Source: Elusimicrobia bacterium RIFOXYB2_FULL_49_7 (GTDB taxonomy: Bacteria; Fibrobacterota; OXYB2-FULL-49-7). From it: 13,678 nt of DNA. Each line of letters starts with the position of its first letter. The first letter of the stretch is position 1. The translations under genes and the position numbers were made by a program. This document shows, one piece after another, positions 6,820 through 13,678 of this stretch. Under the pieces are notes generated by a model that made no database searches, had not been told where the DNA came from, and saw only the letters and a program-made list of their open reading frames with translations. The stretch is taken from positions 1-13,678 of the forward strand of contig MGVN01000117.1 in the NCBI GenBank assembly GCA_001800515.1, written 5' to 3'.

Positions 6820-9794
6820 TCCGTTTTCTGCTTGGTTCATTATTCGGTTTTCTGGCCCCAGCCTTGCTTTGGGCAACTCCCTTTGATAAGGGCGCACTGT
6901 TTAATCTGAACCGACTTTATGAACCCCTGCCGCGGGGAATGGTTTATGAAGTAAGCTGTTTTGACCGTGAGGGACGCAATCTTCGCGATGGATTCATTGA
7001 TCCCTATTATCTTTATGTGGAGAAGGGCGAGTATGTTGTTCTGGACGAAGAAGGACCCGGCATATTGATTAATTTCTGGTTACCCAAAGATTCCGCTGCC
7101 TTCGGAACCGGGACGATTCATTTTCTGATGGATGATGATACGGTACCGCGTCTTTCCGTGGAAAGCAGTACCCTTTTTTCCGGCACCCTTCCCTTTGCCC
7201 CTTATCCGCTGGCACTGAATGAAATGGCAGCCTCCGGCGGCAATTCCCTTTTTGCCCCCATGGCGTATCAAAAACGGATAAGGGTCCGGTTTTCAAAGCC
7301 CCCTTTCTTTTATCATTTTCTGTTGCGTCGTTTTTTATCAGACAGTGTGACGATGCCCGACTTTGCAGGAACAGAGAATAATAATCATTTAACGGATTCT
7401 CTTTTTTCAGATACGACACAAGGAAGCTGGCAGAGTACTTCCCTATCGATGGCCGCTGGTAAGGCCCGGCCTGTTTTAGAAATAAATGGACAAAGGGTCA
7501 TTCGCGCCATCCGTTTTACTTTGCCACCGCTTCGAATCGAATTCCTGCGGAATCTTGTATTAACCGCTTTTTTCGACCAATCCTCTGTGCCTCAGATGTG
7601 TGTGCCCCTTCCGGATTTATTGGGTTGTCATAACGGTCTTGTTGATTTTCGGTCTTCGCCTATTGAGGTATCCGGAGCAACAGGTACGCTGCGATTCCCC
7701 ATGCCCTTTTATCGGTCAGCCAAGTTCTTTTTGACCAATCGTAATCGTGAACAGCCTATCTCACTTACTTTTCAGGTGCGAACCACCTCGGAAACCCTGC
7801 CCGATTCGCTTCCCCATTTTTATGTGCAAAAGAATATGGAATTGCCTATTTATAGCGGACGCGACTTTACTCTGTGTCAGGCCAATGGTACGGGCCATTT
7901 TGTGGGCAGTGTGATGAATCTGGAGAGCAGCCGCACTCGATATTTTCTGGAAGGGGATGAGCGGTTTTATACAGATGGCCGCTCTTGTCCGGACTTTTAT
8001 GGGACAGGATTGGAGGATTATTTTCTCTCCGGATGGTATTTTGAAAAGGGGCCATTTTCACAGCCTGTCAATGGGTTTGTCTCCTCGAAAAAGGGAGAGA
8101 CGGATGCTTTGGATCTCTACCGGTTTCATATCAGCGACCGTATCCCTTTTTCTCGCTCCTTTAAGGCGGGTATAGAACGGTGGCCCTTTGGAGCGGGCGG
8201 GACCCGTTATTCTGCGATTTCATTTTACTATGCTGCGCCGCAATCCGGACTGGTTCAGACCGATACGATGATCATGGAAAACGACTCTTCATTAATAAGG
8301 CATCGATTCCAGTATGGGAGATTATTGGATAAGCGTTATCTGACGAGTGGTTTTGCGGGCGACAGTGCGTCTGCCGTGTTGGGCGGCCTGTTTTATTACT
8401 TTGCTGATTCGCTGTCCTTTCGCATCAAACTTCATCCAGGCAATCGGGGCGTGCTGTTGCGTGCAGTCACAGATGCGGTCTCCAGTGGACAGACGGCCGA
8501 GGTCTATGTGGGTTCCAAACAAATCGGAATTTGGCGGGTCTCCTATGAGAATCCTTTTTCTCGACTCTATGATACTGATTTCTATCTGCCGGAAAGCGTG
8601 ACCACCGGCAAGAGTTCTCTGACGCTCCGCTTGAACATTCCAAACCTTCCCGGCCGAATCGGATTTAATGCCATGCAATGGGAAGTACACTGTTTTCTGA
8701 CGGACACCCTTCGACCCCGAACACACGGCCATTGGGACAATGTGTCAGTTTTACAGGACGACAATGATGGAACCGCCCAGATGCTGTTATTCGACACCTC
8801 CACCTTAGCGATTCCCCGTTCTATTCTGGTTTATCGTGATACGGTCCCGGATTTTATCCCTTCCTTGAATAATCTCATGGGCGTGACCACGACTAACCTG
8901 TTCACGGATGAAGCGCTCTCATTGGCCAGAACTTATTATTATCAATGGAAGGCATATGATTCAGAAGGAAGCCTTCTTTTTTCCTCGTCCAAAACGACAT
9001 CGTTCCGGACGCCGGCGATGTGGAATAAGGAAGGGGAAGCGCTCTTTCCTTTGCTTTCAGAAGCGAGTTGTTCAACAGCCATCCATCTTGCTTATAATGA
9101 GGATGGCGAACATCCAAGCTTGCCGGATACGGCGATGGGGCGGGATACTCTGCTGTCGGGGTGGGGGTATCTCAAGATATTTGCGGATACCGCCGGCGAT
9201 TCCGCTGCTTTCGATTATTTCGTCAGCGCTCCGGACACTTTCTGGATGGATTTGGCTTGTGTTAAGGGAAAGGATTTCGGCCGATTTGAGGTATCGGTGA
9301 ATAGGCGAAGCATCCATTTATGGGCGGACGGCTTTTCGGATAGCCTTTTCGTCTCTTCTGTTTCTTCGGAAAGTTTGTTTGTGCTTCATGCGGGTCTGAA
9401 TCGAATCACTTTTAGATCTTTAGGCTGCGCTCCGCGCGCTACCGGCAACAAAATCGGTATTGACAGAATCCGGCTGGTATCATTAAAGCAGCGCTATCAG
9501 AATTTGCCGGATTCGCAGATGCTTCGGATATTGTCGATAGGGCCTAACCCCTTTAATCCGGCGGTCCAGCTCCGGTTTGACTTGGCCAAAAACAGCCGAT
9601 TACGTATCGGGGTTTTTGATGTGAACGGCCGACAGGTGGCTTTACTGGCGGATCACTTTTTTCTGCGACGCACCCATTCGATAACCTGGGATGGACGGGA
9701 TACAAACGGTTCGCTCTGCGGGTCGGGTGTTTATTTCCTGCGGGTCTTCGGACCCGGCCTTTCCAGAACCGCCAAGGCTGTACTTATAAGATAG
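6816..9794 (+). CDS. Secreted GH172 (DUF2961) glycoside hydrolase-like protein with accessory and C-terminal sorting-type domains
   Basis: The protein is 992 aa with a signal peptide (cleavage likely after LLWA, residue 20). Residues about 40-475 match DUF2961, now family GH172, whose known members act on alpha-D-arabinofuranosides or alpha-D-fructofuranosides. Visible motifs are FDREGRNLRDGF, EEGPGILINFW, VPLPDLLG, RFPMPFYRSAKFF, EGDERFYTDG, GTGLEDYFLSGWYF and LYRFHISDRIPF. Glu379 and Glu400 lie 21 residues apart, the spacing I recall for the reported catalytic pair (E270/E291) of a bifidobacterial enzyme. A beta domain follows (about 525-625), then a fibronectin III-like domain (660-730), a carbohydrate-binding-like beta sandwich (740-890, ending in GIDRIRL), and a FlgD-like/type IX sorting-like C-terminus (909-992). 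It overlaps the upstream transferase gene by 4 nt, with no good ribosome site of its own. It is probably secreted or anchored at the surface. The sugar substrate is not determined. Confidence 0.87.
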   Translation: MIRFLLGSLFGFLAPALLWATPFDKGALFNLNRLYEPLPRGMVYEVSCFDREGRNLRDGFIDPYYLYVEKGEYVVLDEEGPGILINFWLPKDSAAFGTGTIHFLMDDDTVPRLSVESSTLFSGTLPFAPYPLALNEMAASGGNSLFAPMAYQKRIRVRFSKPPFFYHFLLRRFLSDSVTMPDFAGTENNNHLTDSLFSDTTQGSWQSTSLSMAAGKARPVLEINGQRVIRAIRFTLPPLRIEFLRNLVLTAFFDQSSVPQMCVPLPDLLGCHNGLVDFRSSPIEVSGATGTLRFPMPFYRSAKFFLTNRNREQPISLTFQVRTTSETLPDSLPHFYVQKNMELPIYSGRDFTLCQANGTGHFVGSVMNLESSRTRYFLEGDERFYTDGRSCPDFYGTGLEDYFLSGWYFEKGPFSQPVNGFVSSKKGETDALDLYRFHISDRIPFSRSFKAGIERWPFGAGGTRYSAISFYYAAPQSGLVQTDTMIMENDSSLIRHRFQYGRLLDKRYLTSGFAGDSASAVLGGLFYYFADSLSFRIKLHPGNRGVLLRAVTDAVSSGQTAEVYVGSKQIGIWRVSYENPFSRLYDTDFYLPESVTTGKSSLTLRLNIPNLPGRIGFNAMQWEVHCFLTDTLRPRTHGHWDNVSVLQDDNDGTAQMLLFDTSTLAIPRSILVYRDTVPDFIPSLNNLMGVTTTNLFTDEALSLARTYYYQWKAYDSEGSLLFSSSKTTSFRTPAMWNKEGEALFPLLSEASCSTAIHLAYNEDGEHPSLPDTAMGRDTLLSGWGYLKIFADTAGDSAAFDYFVSAPDTFWMDLACVKGKDFGRFEVSVNRRSIHLWADGFSDSLFVSSVSSESLFVLHAGLNRITFRSLGCAPRATGNKIGIDRIRLVSLKQRYQNLPDSQMLRILSIGPNPFNPAVQLRFDLAKNSRLRIGVFDVNGRQVALLADHFFLRRTHSITWDGRDTNGSLCGSGVYFLRVFGPGLSRTAKAVLIR

Positions 9795-9840
9795 GTTGAC
9801 TCGAAAAGTGTAACTGTTTCCGACAACGACTTCAACATGC

Positions 9841-9846
9841 TATATT
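9841..9846 (+). promoter_or_regulatory. Candidate -10 element before the acyltransferase gene
   Basis: TATATT lies 7 nt before the ATG at 9854 in the 59-nt gap after the GH172 gene. No convincing -35 box is present (TTCCGA at 9818-9823 is a 3/6 match at 17 nt spacing) and no Shine-Dalgarno precedes the ATG. If the element is used, the mRNA would start at or very near the ATG. Readthrough from the upstream genes is equally possible, since no terminator is seen in the gap. Confidence 0.25.
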
Positions 9847-9853
9847 TATTGCC

Positions 9854-10747
9854 ATGCGGCTGATTTTTCGTTTTCTGGGCAAAATCCTTCTCTTACTGCC
9901 AATCTGGGTTTTAGCGTTGTTTTCCAACCTTCTGGGTTATTTCCTGTATTTTTGCGTCCCCTATCGCAGGAAGGTCATTCGCCAGCAAATGGCGAAAACA
10001 CTATTCAATGGTCAGGACAGCCCCCCTCTGAATAAACTGGTTCGGCGGAATTATATCCATTATGCCAACCTGTTTTTTGAATTTTTAATCCTGTCCGCCA
10101 TGAATCTCCGGGAAAAGCGGTTTTTTGATCGTCATTTCAGGATTGTTGGCAAGGAAGCGATGCATCAGGCGCTTGCGCAAGGCCGGGGCGTGGTGGCGGT
10201 GAACCTTCATCTGGGATTATGGGAGGCTATGGGAGCCTGTTGTGGTCATTATGTGGGCCATGTCACGGTACCGGTCAAGTTCCTGAAAAATCCTTTTGCC
10301 CAGTATCTTCGGGAACGGATGCAGGCCCATCCGGAGGTGACACTGGTGGATACGCGAATGGGACGGGAGCGGGCGGCGAAGTTATTATCCGCTCTGAGAA
10401 ACGGAACCGTTGCGGCTATTTTTATGGATCAGTATACGCCGTCCGAAGCCTTTTCCCCCTTCTTTGGCCACGCAGCCCGAACCACTTCTGCGGCTGCGGT
10501 ACTGGCGCGCAAGACCGGTTCTCCGGTCTTCATCAGCTATATGTTACGAGAAGGAACCTTGAAATATGCCATGGTCCTAAAACCTATTGAACTCAAACCG
10601 GAATGGCTGACACGCCGGGACGAAGCAGGGTTGTCCGAAATCGTGGCCTGTTTTAATCGGCATATTGAAGAGGCAATACGCGCCCATCCGGAGCAATGGC
10701 TCTGGGCTCACCGCCGTTTCAAGGAAAATCCGGAGTTTCAGTATTAA
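9854..10747 (+). CDS. Lysophospholipid acyltransferase family, LpxL/HtrB-like lipid A acyltransferase
   Basis: The protein is 297 aa, close to the usual length of LpxL/LpxM enzymes, which add secondary acyl chains to the lipid A precursor at the inner membrane. A hydrophobic N-terminal anchor spans about residues 8-35. The catalytic H(X4)E motif is HLGLWE (His119, Glu124). MDQYTPSEAFSPFFG (Asp192, Gln193) and ARTTSAAAVLARKTGSPVF are the usual substrate-binding segments, and QWLWAHRRFK closes the family pattern. The acyl donor and position cannot be told from sequence. The ATG lacks a ribosome binding site, while the next gene starts 10 nt after this stop and has one. With the phosphoethanolamine transferase upstream it suggests a lipopolysaccharide-bearing outer membrane. 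Confidence 0.9.
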   Translation: MRLIFRFLGKILLLLPIWVLALFSNLLGYFLYFCVPYRRKVIRQQMAKTLFNGQDSPPLNKLVRRNYIHYANLFFEFLILSAMNLREKRFFDRHFRIVGKEAMHQALAQGRGVVAVNLHLGLWEAMGACCGHYVGHVTVPVKFLKNPFAQYLRERMQAHPEVTLVDTRMGRERAAKLLSALRNGTVAAIFMDQYTPSEAFSPFFGHAARTTSAAAVLARKTGSPVFISYMLREGTLKYAMVLKPIELKPEWLTRRDEAGLSEIVACFNRHIEEAIRAHPEQWLWAHRRFKENPEFQY

Positions 10748-10757
10748 GGGTAGATCC

Positions 10758-11498
10758 ATGAAAAGAAAGATAATCGGCATTGTCGGCGGAGTAGGCCCCA
10801 TGGCCGGACTGGACCTAAACCGGAAAATAATTGAGGAAACCCGGGTAAAAAGAGATCAGGATCATTTTTCCGTGTTGCTCCATTCTTTTCCATCCGAAAT
10901 TGCGGATCGCACAGAATATTTAAGCGGTCGCATTAAAACCAACCCGGCTTTTGCCTTGTGCCGGGTGTTGGCAGGCTTGGCCCTATGCGGCGCCACGGTA
11001 GCCGGCATCCCCTGCAATACGGCCCATTCACCCGCCATCTTCGAACCGCTTCTGAAACAAATCAGAAAAAAGAGAATGAAAATCAGGCTATTGAATATGA
11101 TTGAAGAAACCGGGCGATTTATCCATCAGGAACATCCTAAGCTGAAACGAGCCGGCCTGCTCTGTACTTTGGGTACTTATGCTTCCGGGGTTTATCCGAA
11201 ATGGTTTTCCAAGTTTGATTTGGCCGTGATTCTTCCCCCGGTTCAAATCCGAAAAGCGATTCATGCCGCCATTTATGACAATACCTATGGCATTAAAGCA
11301 AAACCCTCTCCGGTGACAGTACGTGCCCGTCAGGTTTTTATACGGGCTGTGGCGGAACTAAAGAAATGCGGGGCGGATGGGATTATTCTGGGTTGCACGG
11401 AAATCCCGCTGGCGCTGACGGAAAAGAAACTCTTCGGTCTCCCGCTGATTGATCCGACCCGTATCCTGGCCCGCTCACTTATCCGAGAGATAAGATAA
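10758..11498 (+). CDS. Aspartate/glutamate racemase family protein
   Basis: The protein is 246 aa from the ATG at 10758, chosen because AAGGG lies 7 nt upstream and MKRKIIGIVGGVGPMAG is the family's normal N-terminus. An in-frame earlier start at 10665 would lie inside the acyltransferase gene and adds nothing conserved. Family members interconvert L- and D-amino acids without cofactor, using two cysteines. Both are present, Cys86 in GIPCNTAHS and Cys213 in ILGCTEIPL, so it should be active as a PLP-independent racemase. The length and the GVGPMAG motif fit the YgeA-type aspartate racemase group, rather than MurI glutamate racemase. Amino acid specificity is not certain. It is cotranscribed with the acyltransferase, which may only reflect shared expression. 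Its TAA directly abuts the stop codon of the convergent gene. Confidence 0.88.
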   Translation: MKRKIIGIVGGVGPMAGLDLNRKIIEETRVKRDQDHFSVLLHSFPSEIADRTEYLSGRIKTNPAFALCRVLAGLALCGATVAGIPCNTAHSPAIFEPLLKQIRKKRMKIRLLNMIEETGRFIHQEHPKLKRAGLLCTLGTYASGVYPKWFSKFDLAVILPPVQIRKAIHAAIYDNTYGIKAKPSPVTVRARQVFIRAVAELKKCGADGIILGCTEIPLALTEKKLFGLPLIDPTRILARSLIREIR

Positions 11499-12743
11499 TT
11501 AGGAAAGCCAATCCCGGACATTGCCGGATAAAAAGAGACCGCAGTCTCGCCGAATGATTTCTTCCGTAACGGCAAAACCTGCTTCATCCATTTTTACATA
11601 CTGTTCCGCTATAACCCGGGCCAGCACAGCCCGATTATGTTCCCATTTGTAAATCAGTTGATCAATGACACGGCAGTCGGAATGTTGAGGAATGAAGCCC
11701 GTCCCCAACAACTCAACGCGCATACGGGTCATTTCTTCGATAAAACCGGGCGTGTTCATGAACCACCAACAGCCGAAGAGTTTCAGGTTGGGAAACTTCA
11801 GGGCCGCCACGGCCGCTGCGGACTGGTTTTCACGGGCTATCCAGGTGACAAAAAAACGAACCTCCGGATTCTCCCGAGCCAAGTCCTCCACTGAAGACAC
11901 TTTTGCAATCCCCATCCCGTCACCCGCAGCCCGCATGGGCGCATTCACCAATCGTCGGACACCGATCATCAGAGCAATCGGGAGCTTCCTTTCGCGGGCA
12001 ATGGGTAATACCACCTTCCGTATTAGCTTGGTATAAGGGTCGCTTAAGACCGCATAATCAAATTCCGGAGGAAGCGAGGCGGCCAAATAGTCGGGCCGGA
12101 TGCGATTCGTCCAGGCCTCAAAAAAACGGCGAATATTGGACAAGCTTTTATCATTAAGCGTCTCTTCATACGGAAAACCTTCCGTTTCAAGCGTCTCCCG
12201 CGAATAGCGGCTGTTTCTGAAAAAATTATCCACTCGAAGGGCGCGGTGAAAGCGTTCGTCCTGGGGCATCCCCTTCTGCCAAAGAGAATGCTCATCCGGG
12301 TCGAGCGGATCATTGGTCATATAGACGGATTCGATTTTCGCCAGTGAAAAGACGCGATCCGTAAACTGTTCCGGGGTAAACCCGGCATAAAATCGGCGAA
12401 TCGCGGTCAGATTGAGATCATTCGGATCATGTCCTAATCGTGCCAAAATAGTCAACACGCCCCGGCACGCCTCACTCATCGGGGTATGATTGATGAATAG
12501 GACTTCCCATACGCGTTCCGCCTGAACCGCCTTGGGAAGGGCGTAGAATGCTTCCGGTGTCATGGAAAGGTAAAGAAAGGCTTCGGAAACAAGATAGTGA
12601 TAGGTCAGAAGATCATCGATCCCCCAGGAGCAAAGCAAACCGTAAGAGGGCGGGAAAAGGTGCGTGTGGAAATCAATGACCGGTTGAGCCTCCAAAGCCA
12701 AGGCCACCGCAGTCGGGATTTGCGTTACAGACAGTTTACACAT
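11499..12743 (-). CDS. Glucuronate isomerase (UxaC)-like protein, divergent
   Basis: The protein is 414 aa, against about 470 for E. coli UxaC. It belongs to the metal-dependent amidohydrolase-fold family whose known role is to isomerise uronates to ketouronates. Visible matches are the metal-binding DFHTHL (His26, His28), MTNDPLDP (142-149; UxaC has TDDP), IGVRRLVN (260-267; UxaC has IGALRNNN), GCWWFMN (324-330; UxaC GSGWWFND), HSDCR with Asp356, and a C-terminal NVRDWL. The His before IG in UxaC is Met259 here, so uronate isomerase activity should not be assumed. The ATG is 12 nt after the upstream stop. A GTAGGG stretch overlaps that stop and lies about 12 nt from the ATG, a little far. 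It is cotranscribed with the ceramidase-like gene. A hairpin with a U-run lies inside its last codons. Confidence 0.78.
   Translation of the reverse strand: MCKLSVTQIPTAVALALEAQPVIDFHTHLFPPSYGLLCSWGIDDLLTYHYLVSEAFLYLSMTPEAFYALPKAVQAERVWEVLFINHTPMSEACRGVLTILARLGHDPNDLNLTAIRRFYAGFTPEQFTDRVFSLAKIESVYMTNDPLDPDEHSLWQKGMPQDERFHRALRVDNFFRNSRYSRETLETEGFPYEETLNDKSLSNIRRFFEAWTNRIRPDYLAASLPPEFDYAVLSDPYTKLIRKVVLPIARERKLPIALMIGVRRLVNAPMRAAGDGMGIAKVSSVEDLARENPEVRFFVTWIARENQSAAAVAALKFPNLKLFGCWWFMNTPGFIEEMTRMRVELLGTGFIPQHSDCRVIDQLIYKWEHNRAVLARVIAEQYVKMDEAGFAVTEEIIRRDCGLFLSGNVRDWLS
11530..11548 (-). terminator. Intrinsic-terminator-like hairpin inside the 3' end of the UxaC-like gene
   Basis: Read on the minus strand, GAGAC and GTCTC (11548-11535) form a perfect 5-bp stem around a TGCG loop. 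The closing C-G pair makes it a UNCG-type tetraloop, which is unusually stable. Five T residues (11534-11530) follow at once. This is the layout of a short intrinsic terminator, but it lies nine codons before the stop of the gene, and the stem is short. It may stop antisense or late transcription at this convergent border, or be a coincidence of the codons for RDCGLFL. Confidence 0.3.
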
Positions 12744-12755
12744 GCCATGCCGACC

Positions 12756-13678
12756 CTACTTGCGAATTCGCGTCAACAACACTCTTGCCTTCTCAACAAA
12801 AATGGTCTCCGAAGAACCCGGTTCAGCCAGACAGACCGATGGCTCATATCCCCCCTTTTCAAAATCCTCGCGTGACGGCAGATAGGATATTTCTTCGTTG
12901 CAAATGCTCACGGTAATAGGACGCGGTGCCGGAAAAGGAGCCACCATCTTACGCATGGTGCTGTTAAATGCTTCCCCCTGATTGAACAATAACACGTCAT
13001 CATTGAAACGGGCGGCAAAAAGATGCGCCTCGATAGTATTCTTTTTTATCCATTCCGGACGAAGCATCTTTTTGACGTCATGACCCCTATAATAAAGCCA
13101 AAAAAGGTTCTGCAACTTGCGGCGCTTCTCAATATTTGTCTCCTTGTCGAATTCCGCCTCAATACGATCCATGGCGGAGTTCGCGTCTTCTTGTGAAAGC
13201 GGCAGATCTTTGCGTAAGGGTAAGAATGCCTTTTCCTCATCAAAACCAACAACCGTAAGAGGCTGCCATTGCGCCGCAGATGCCGCAGCAATCACTTCCT
13301 CGGCCAATCGAACACCGTACTCCTTGGCGAAAGCATGGGAGTACTCCCGGTTCAGCGGGCGTATTTCGCCGCAATTGCCCTGGCCGAAGACCGTCAGACC
13401 TCCGAAACGGGCATCCAACTTATCCCGCAGGTGGCCGGGATAATCGGCGGAAATATCGCCGTTCGCTTTTTTTTCAGATACAATCACCGGATGGGCTGCA
13501 AAACGGACAAATGTTCCCAGCATTTTTTTTGTGGCCGCACTTCTGAACAGGAGCGCCTGCAAATAGGGATCGGTTTCCCCGTGCGTGGCAATCCGTTTTC
13601 CGGCAGGAATGAATCGGTCCGGTTCTCCGCCCAGGTTTTTGATCCACTCTCTAACCTGTTCCGTGACATCCAGGCAGT
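12756..13678 (-). CDS. Neutral/alkaline ceramidase-like protein (N-terminus missing)
   Basis: The last 306 codons are visible, and the frame is open to the right edge, so the start lies outside the window. Near the visible beginning are segments resembling the zinc-site region of neutral ceramidases: RFAAHPVIVSEKK (His codon at 13491-13493), ISADYPGHLRD, then VFGQGNCGEIRPLN. In the known family, which cleaves the amide of ceramide, these are FxCHPV, SADYPG and QGxCGD. The rest is not recognised and is shorter than in full ceramidases of about 650-700 aa. This fits the compact ceramidase-N-domain proteins seen in several environmental phyla, whose substrates are unknown. The likely upstream start, any signal peptide and other zinc ligands cannot be seen. 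It is followed at 12 nt by the UxaC-like gene. Confidence 0.6.
   Translation of the reverse strand, partial: CLDVTEQVREWIKNLGGEPDRFIPAGKRIATHGETDPYLQALLFRSAATKKMLGTFVRFAAHPVIVSEKKANGDISADYPGHLRDKLDARFGGLTVFGQGNCGEIRPLNREYSHAFAKEYGVRLAEEVIAAASAAQWQPLTVVGFDEEKAFLPLRKDLPLSQEDANSAMDRIEAEFDKETNIEKRRKLQNLFWLYYRGHDVKKMLRPEWIKKNTIEAHLFAARFNDDVLLFNQGEAFNSTMRKMVAPFPAPRPITVSICNEEISYLPSREDFEKGGYEPSVCLAEPGSSETIFVEKARVLLTRIRK

Noticed and set aside
9795..9836. Possible hairpin GTTGA...TCAAC between the GH172 and acyltransferase genes
   Set aside because: The arms are only 5 bp, 32 nt apart, with mismatches in the extension and no U-run, so it is not a credible terminator.
11478..11494. CTTATC/GATAAG stem-loop at the end of the racemase gene as a terminator
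   Set aside because: The stem is perfect but AT-rich, lies inside the coding sequence, and has no U-run on either strand.
5083..11498. A polysaccharide utilization locus built around the GH172 protein
   Set aside because: There is no SusC/SusD pair, TonB receptor, sugar transporter or second glycoside hydrolase in the window. The neighbours are envelope-lipid enzymes.
1..13678. A mobile element, defence system, CRISPR array or RNA gene
   Set aside because: I found no transposase, integrase, toxin-antitoxin pair, direct-repeat array or tRNA-like cloverleaf on reading both strands.

Overview
The window looks like chromosomal DNA from a Gram-negative (diderm) bacterium, probably of the Fibrobacterota-Chlorobiota-Bacteroidota (FCB) supergroup or a related uncultured phylum. 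Two things support this. There are two lipid A-type envelope enzymes (a phosphoethanolamine transferase-like protein and an LpxL/HtrB-like acyltransferase). There is also a very large secreted protein ending in a FlgD-like / type IX sorting-like beta domain (motifs PNPFNP, GVFDVNGRQV, WDGRD, GSGVYF), which is typical of that supergroup. The exact phylum cannot be read from the sequence. Coding density is very high and no stretch over 300 bases lacks a gene. I see no tRNA, rRNA, CRISPR array, insertion sequence or phage gene.

Region 1 (1-4985, minus strand) is a tight redox operon. Read in transcription order it holds an XRE-cupin regulator, a large flavoprotein fusing an Old Yellow Enzyme-type barrel to an Fe-S/GltD-type NAD(P)H dehydrogenase module, a short-chain dehydrogenase, and a fumarate reductase/ketosteroid dehydrogenase-like FAD protein that runs off the left edge. 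The last three genes are 1-2 nt apart with good ribosome binding sites. The enzyme types resemble those used for C=C and C=O redox on alicyclic or steroid-like substrates, but the substrate is unknown.

Region 2 (5083-11498, plus strand) is an envelope/surface block diverging from the regulator. A membrane phosphoethanolamine transferase-like protein overlaps by 4 nt a 992-aa secreted GH172 (DUF2961) protein with accessory domains. After a 59-nt gap come an LpxL-type acyltransferase and an aspartate/glutamate racemase-family protein, the last two forming a pair.

Region 3 (11499-13678, minus strand) converges on region 2 with stop codons directly abutting. It holds a divergent glucuronate isomerase (UxaC)-like protein and, upstream of it, a neutral ceramidase-like protein cut by the right edge.

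A pattern cuts across the window. Genes that seem to head a transcription unit (4985, 5083, 9854) have no Shine-Dalgarno sequence and have AT-rich, -10-like DNA right next to the start codon. Most genes inside operons have clear AAGGAG/AAGGGG-like sites. This suggests leaderless mRNAs for first genes. The most interesting arrangement is the translational coupling of a lipid A-type phosphoethanolamine transferase to a secreted furanosidase-family glycoside hydrolase.
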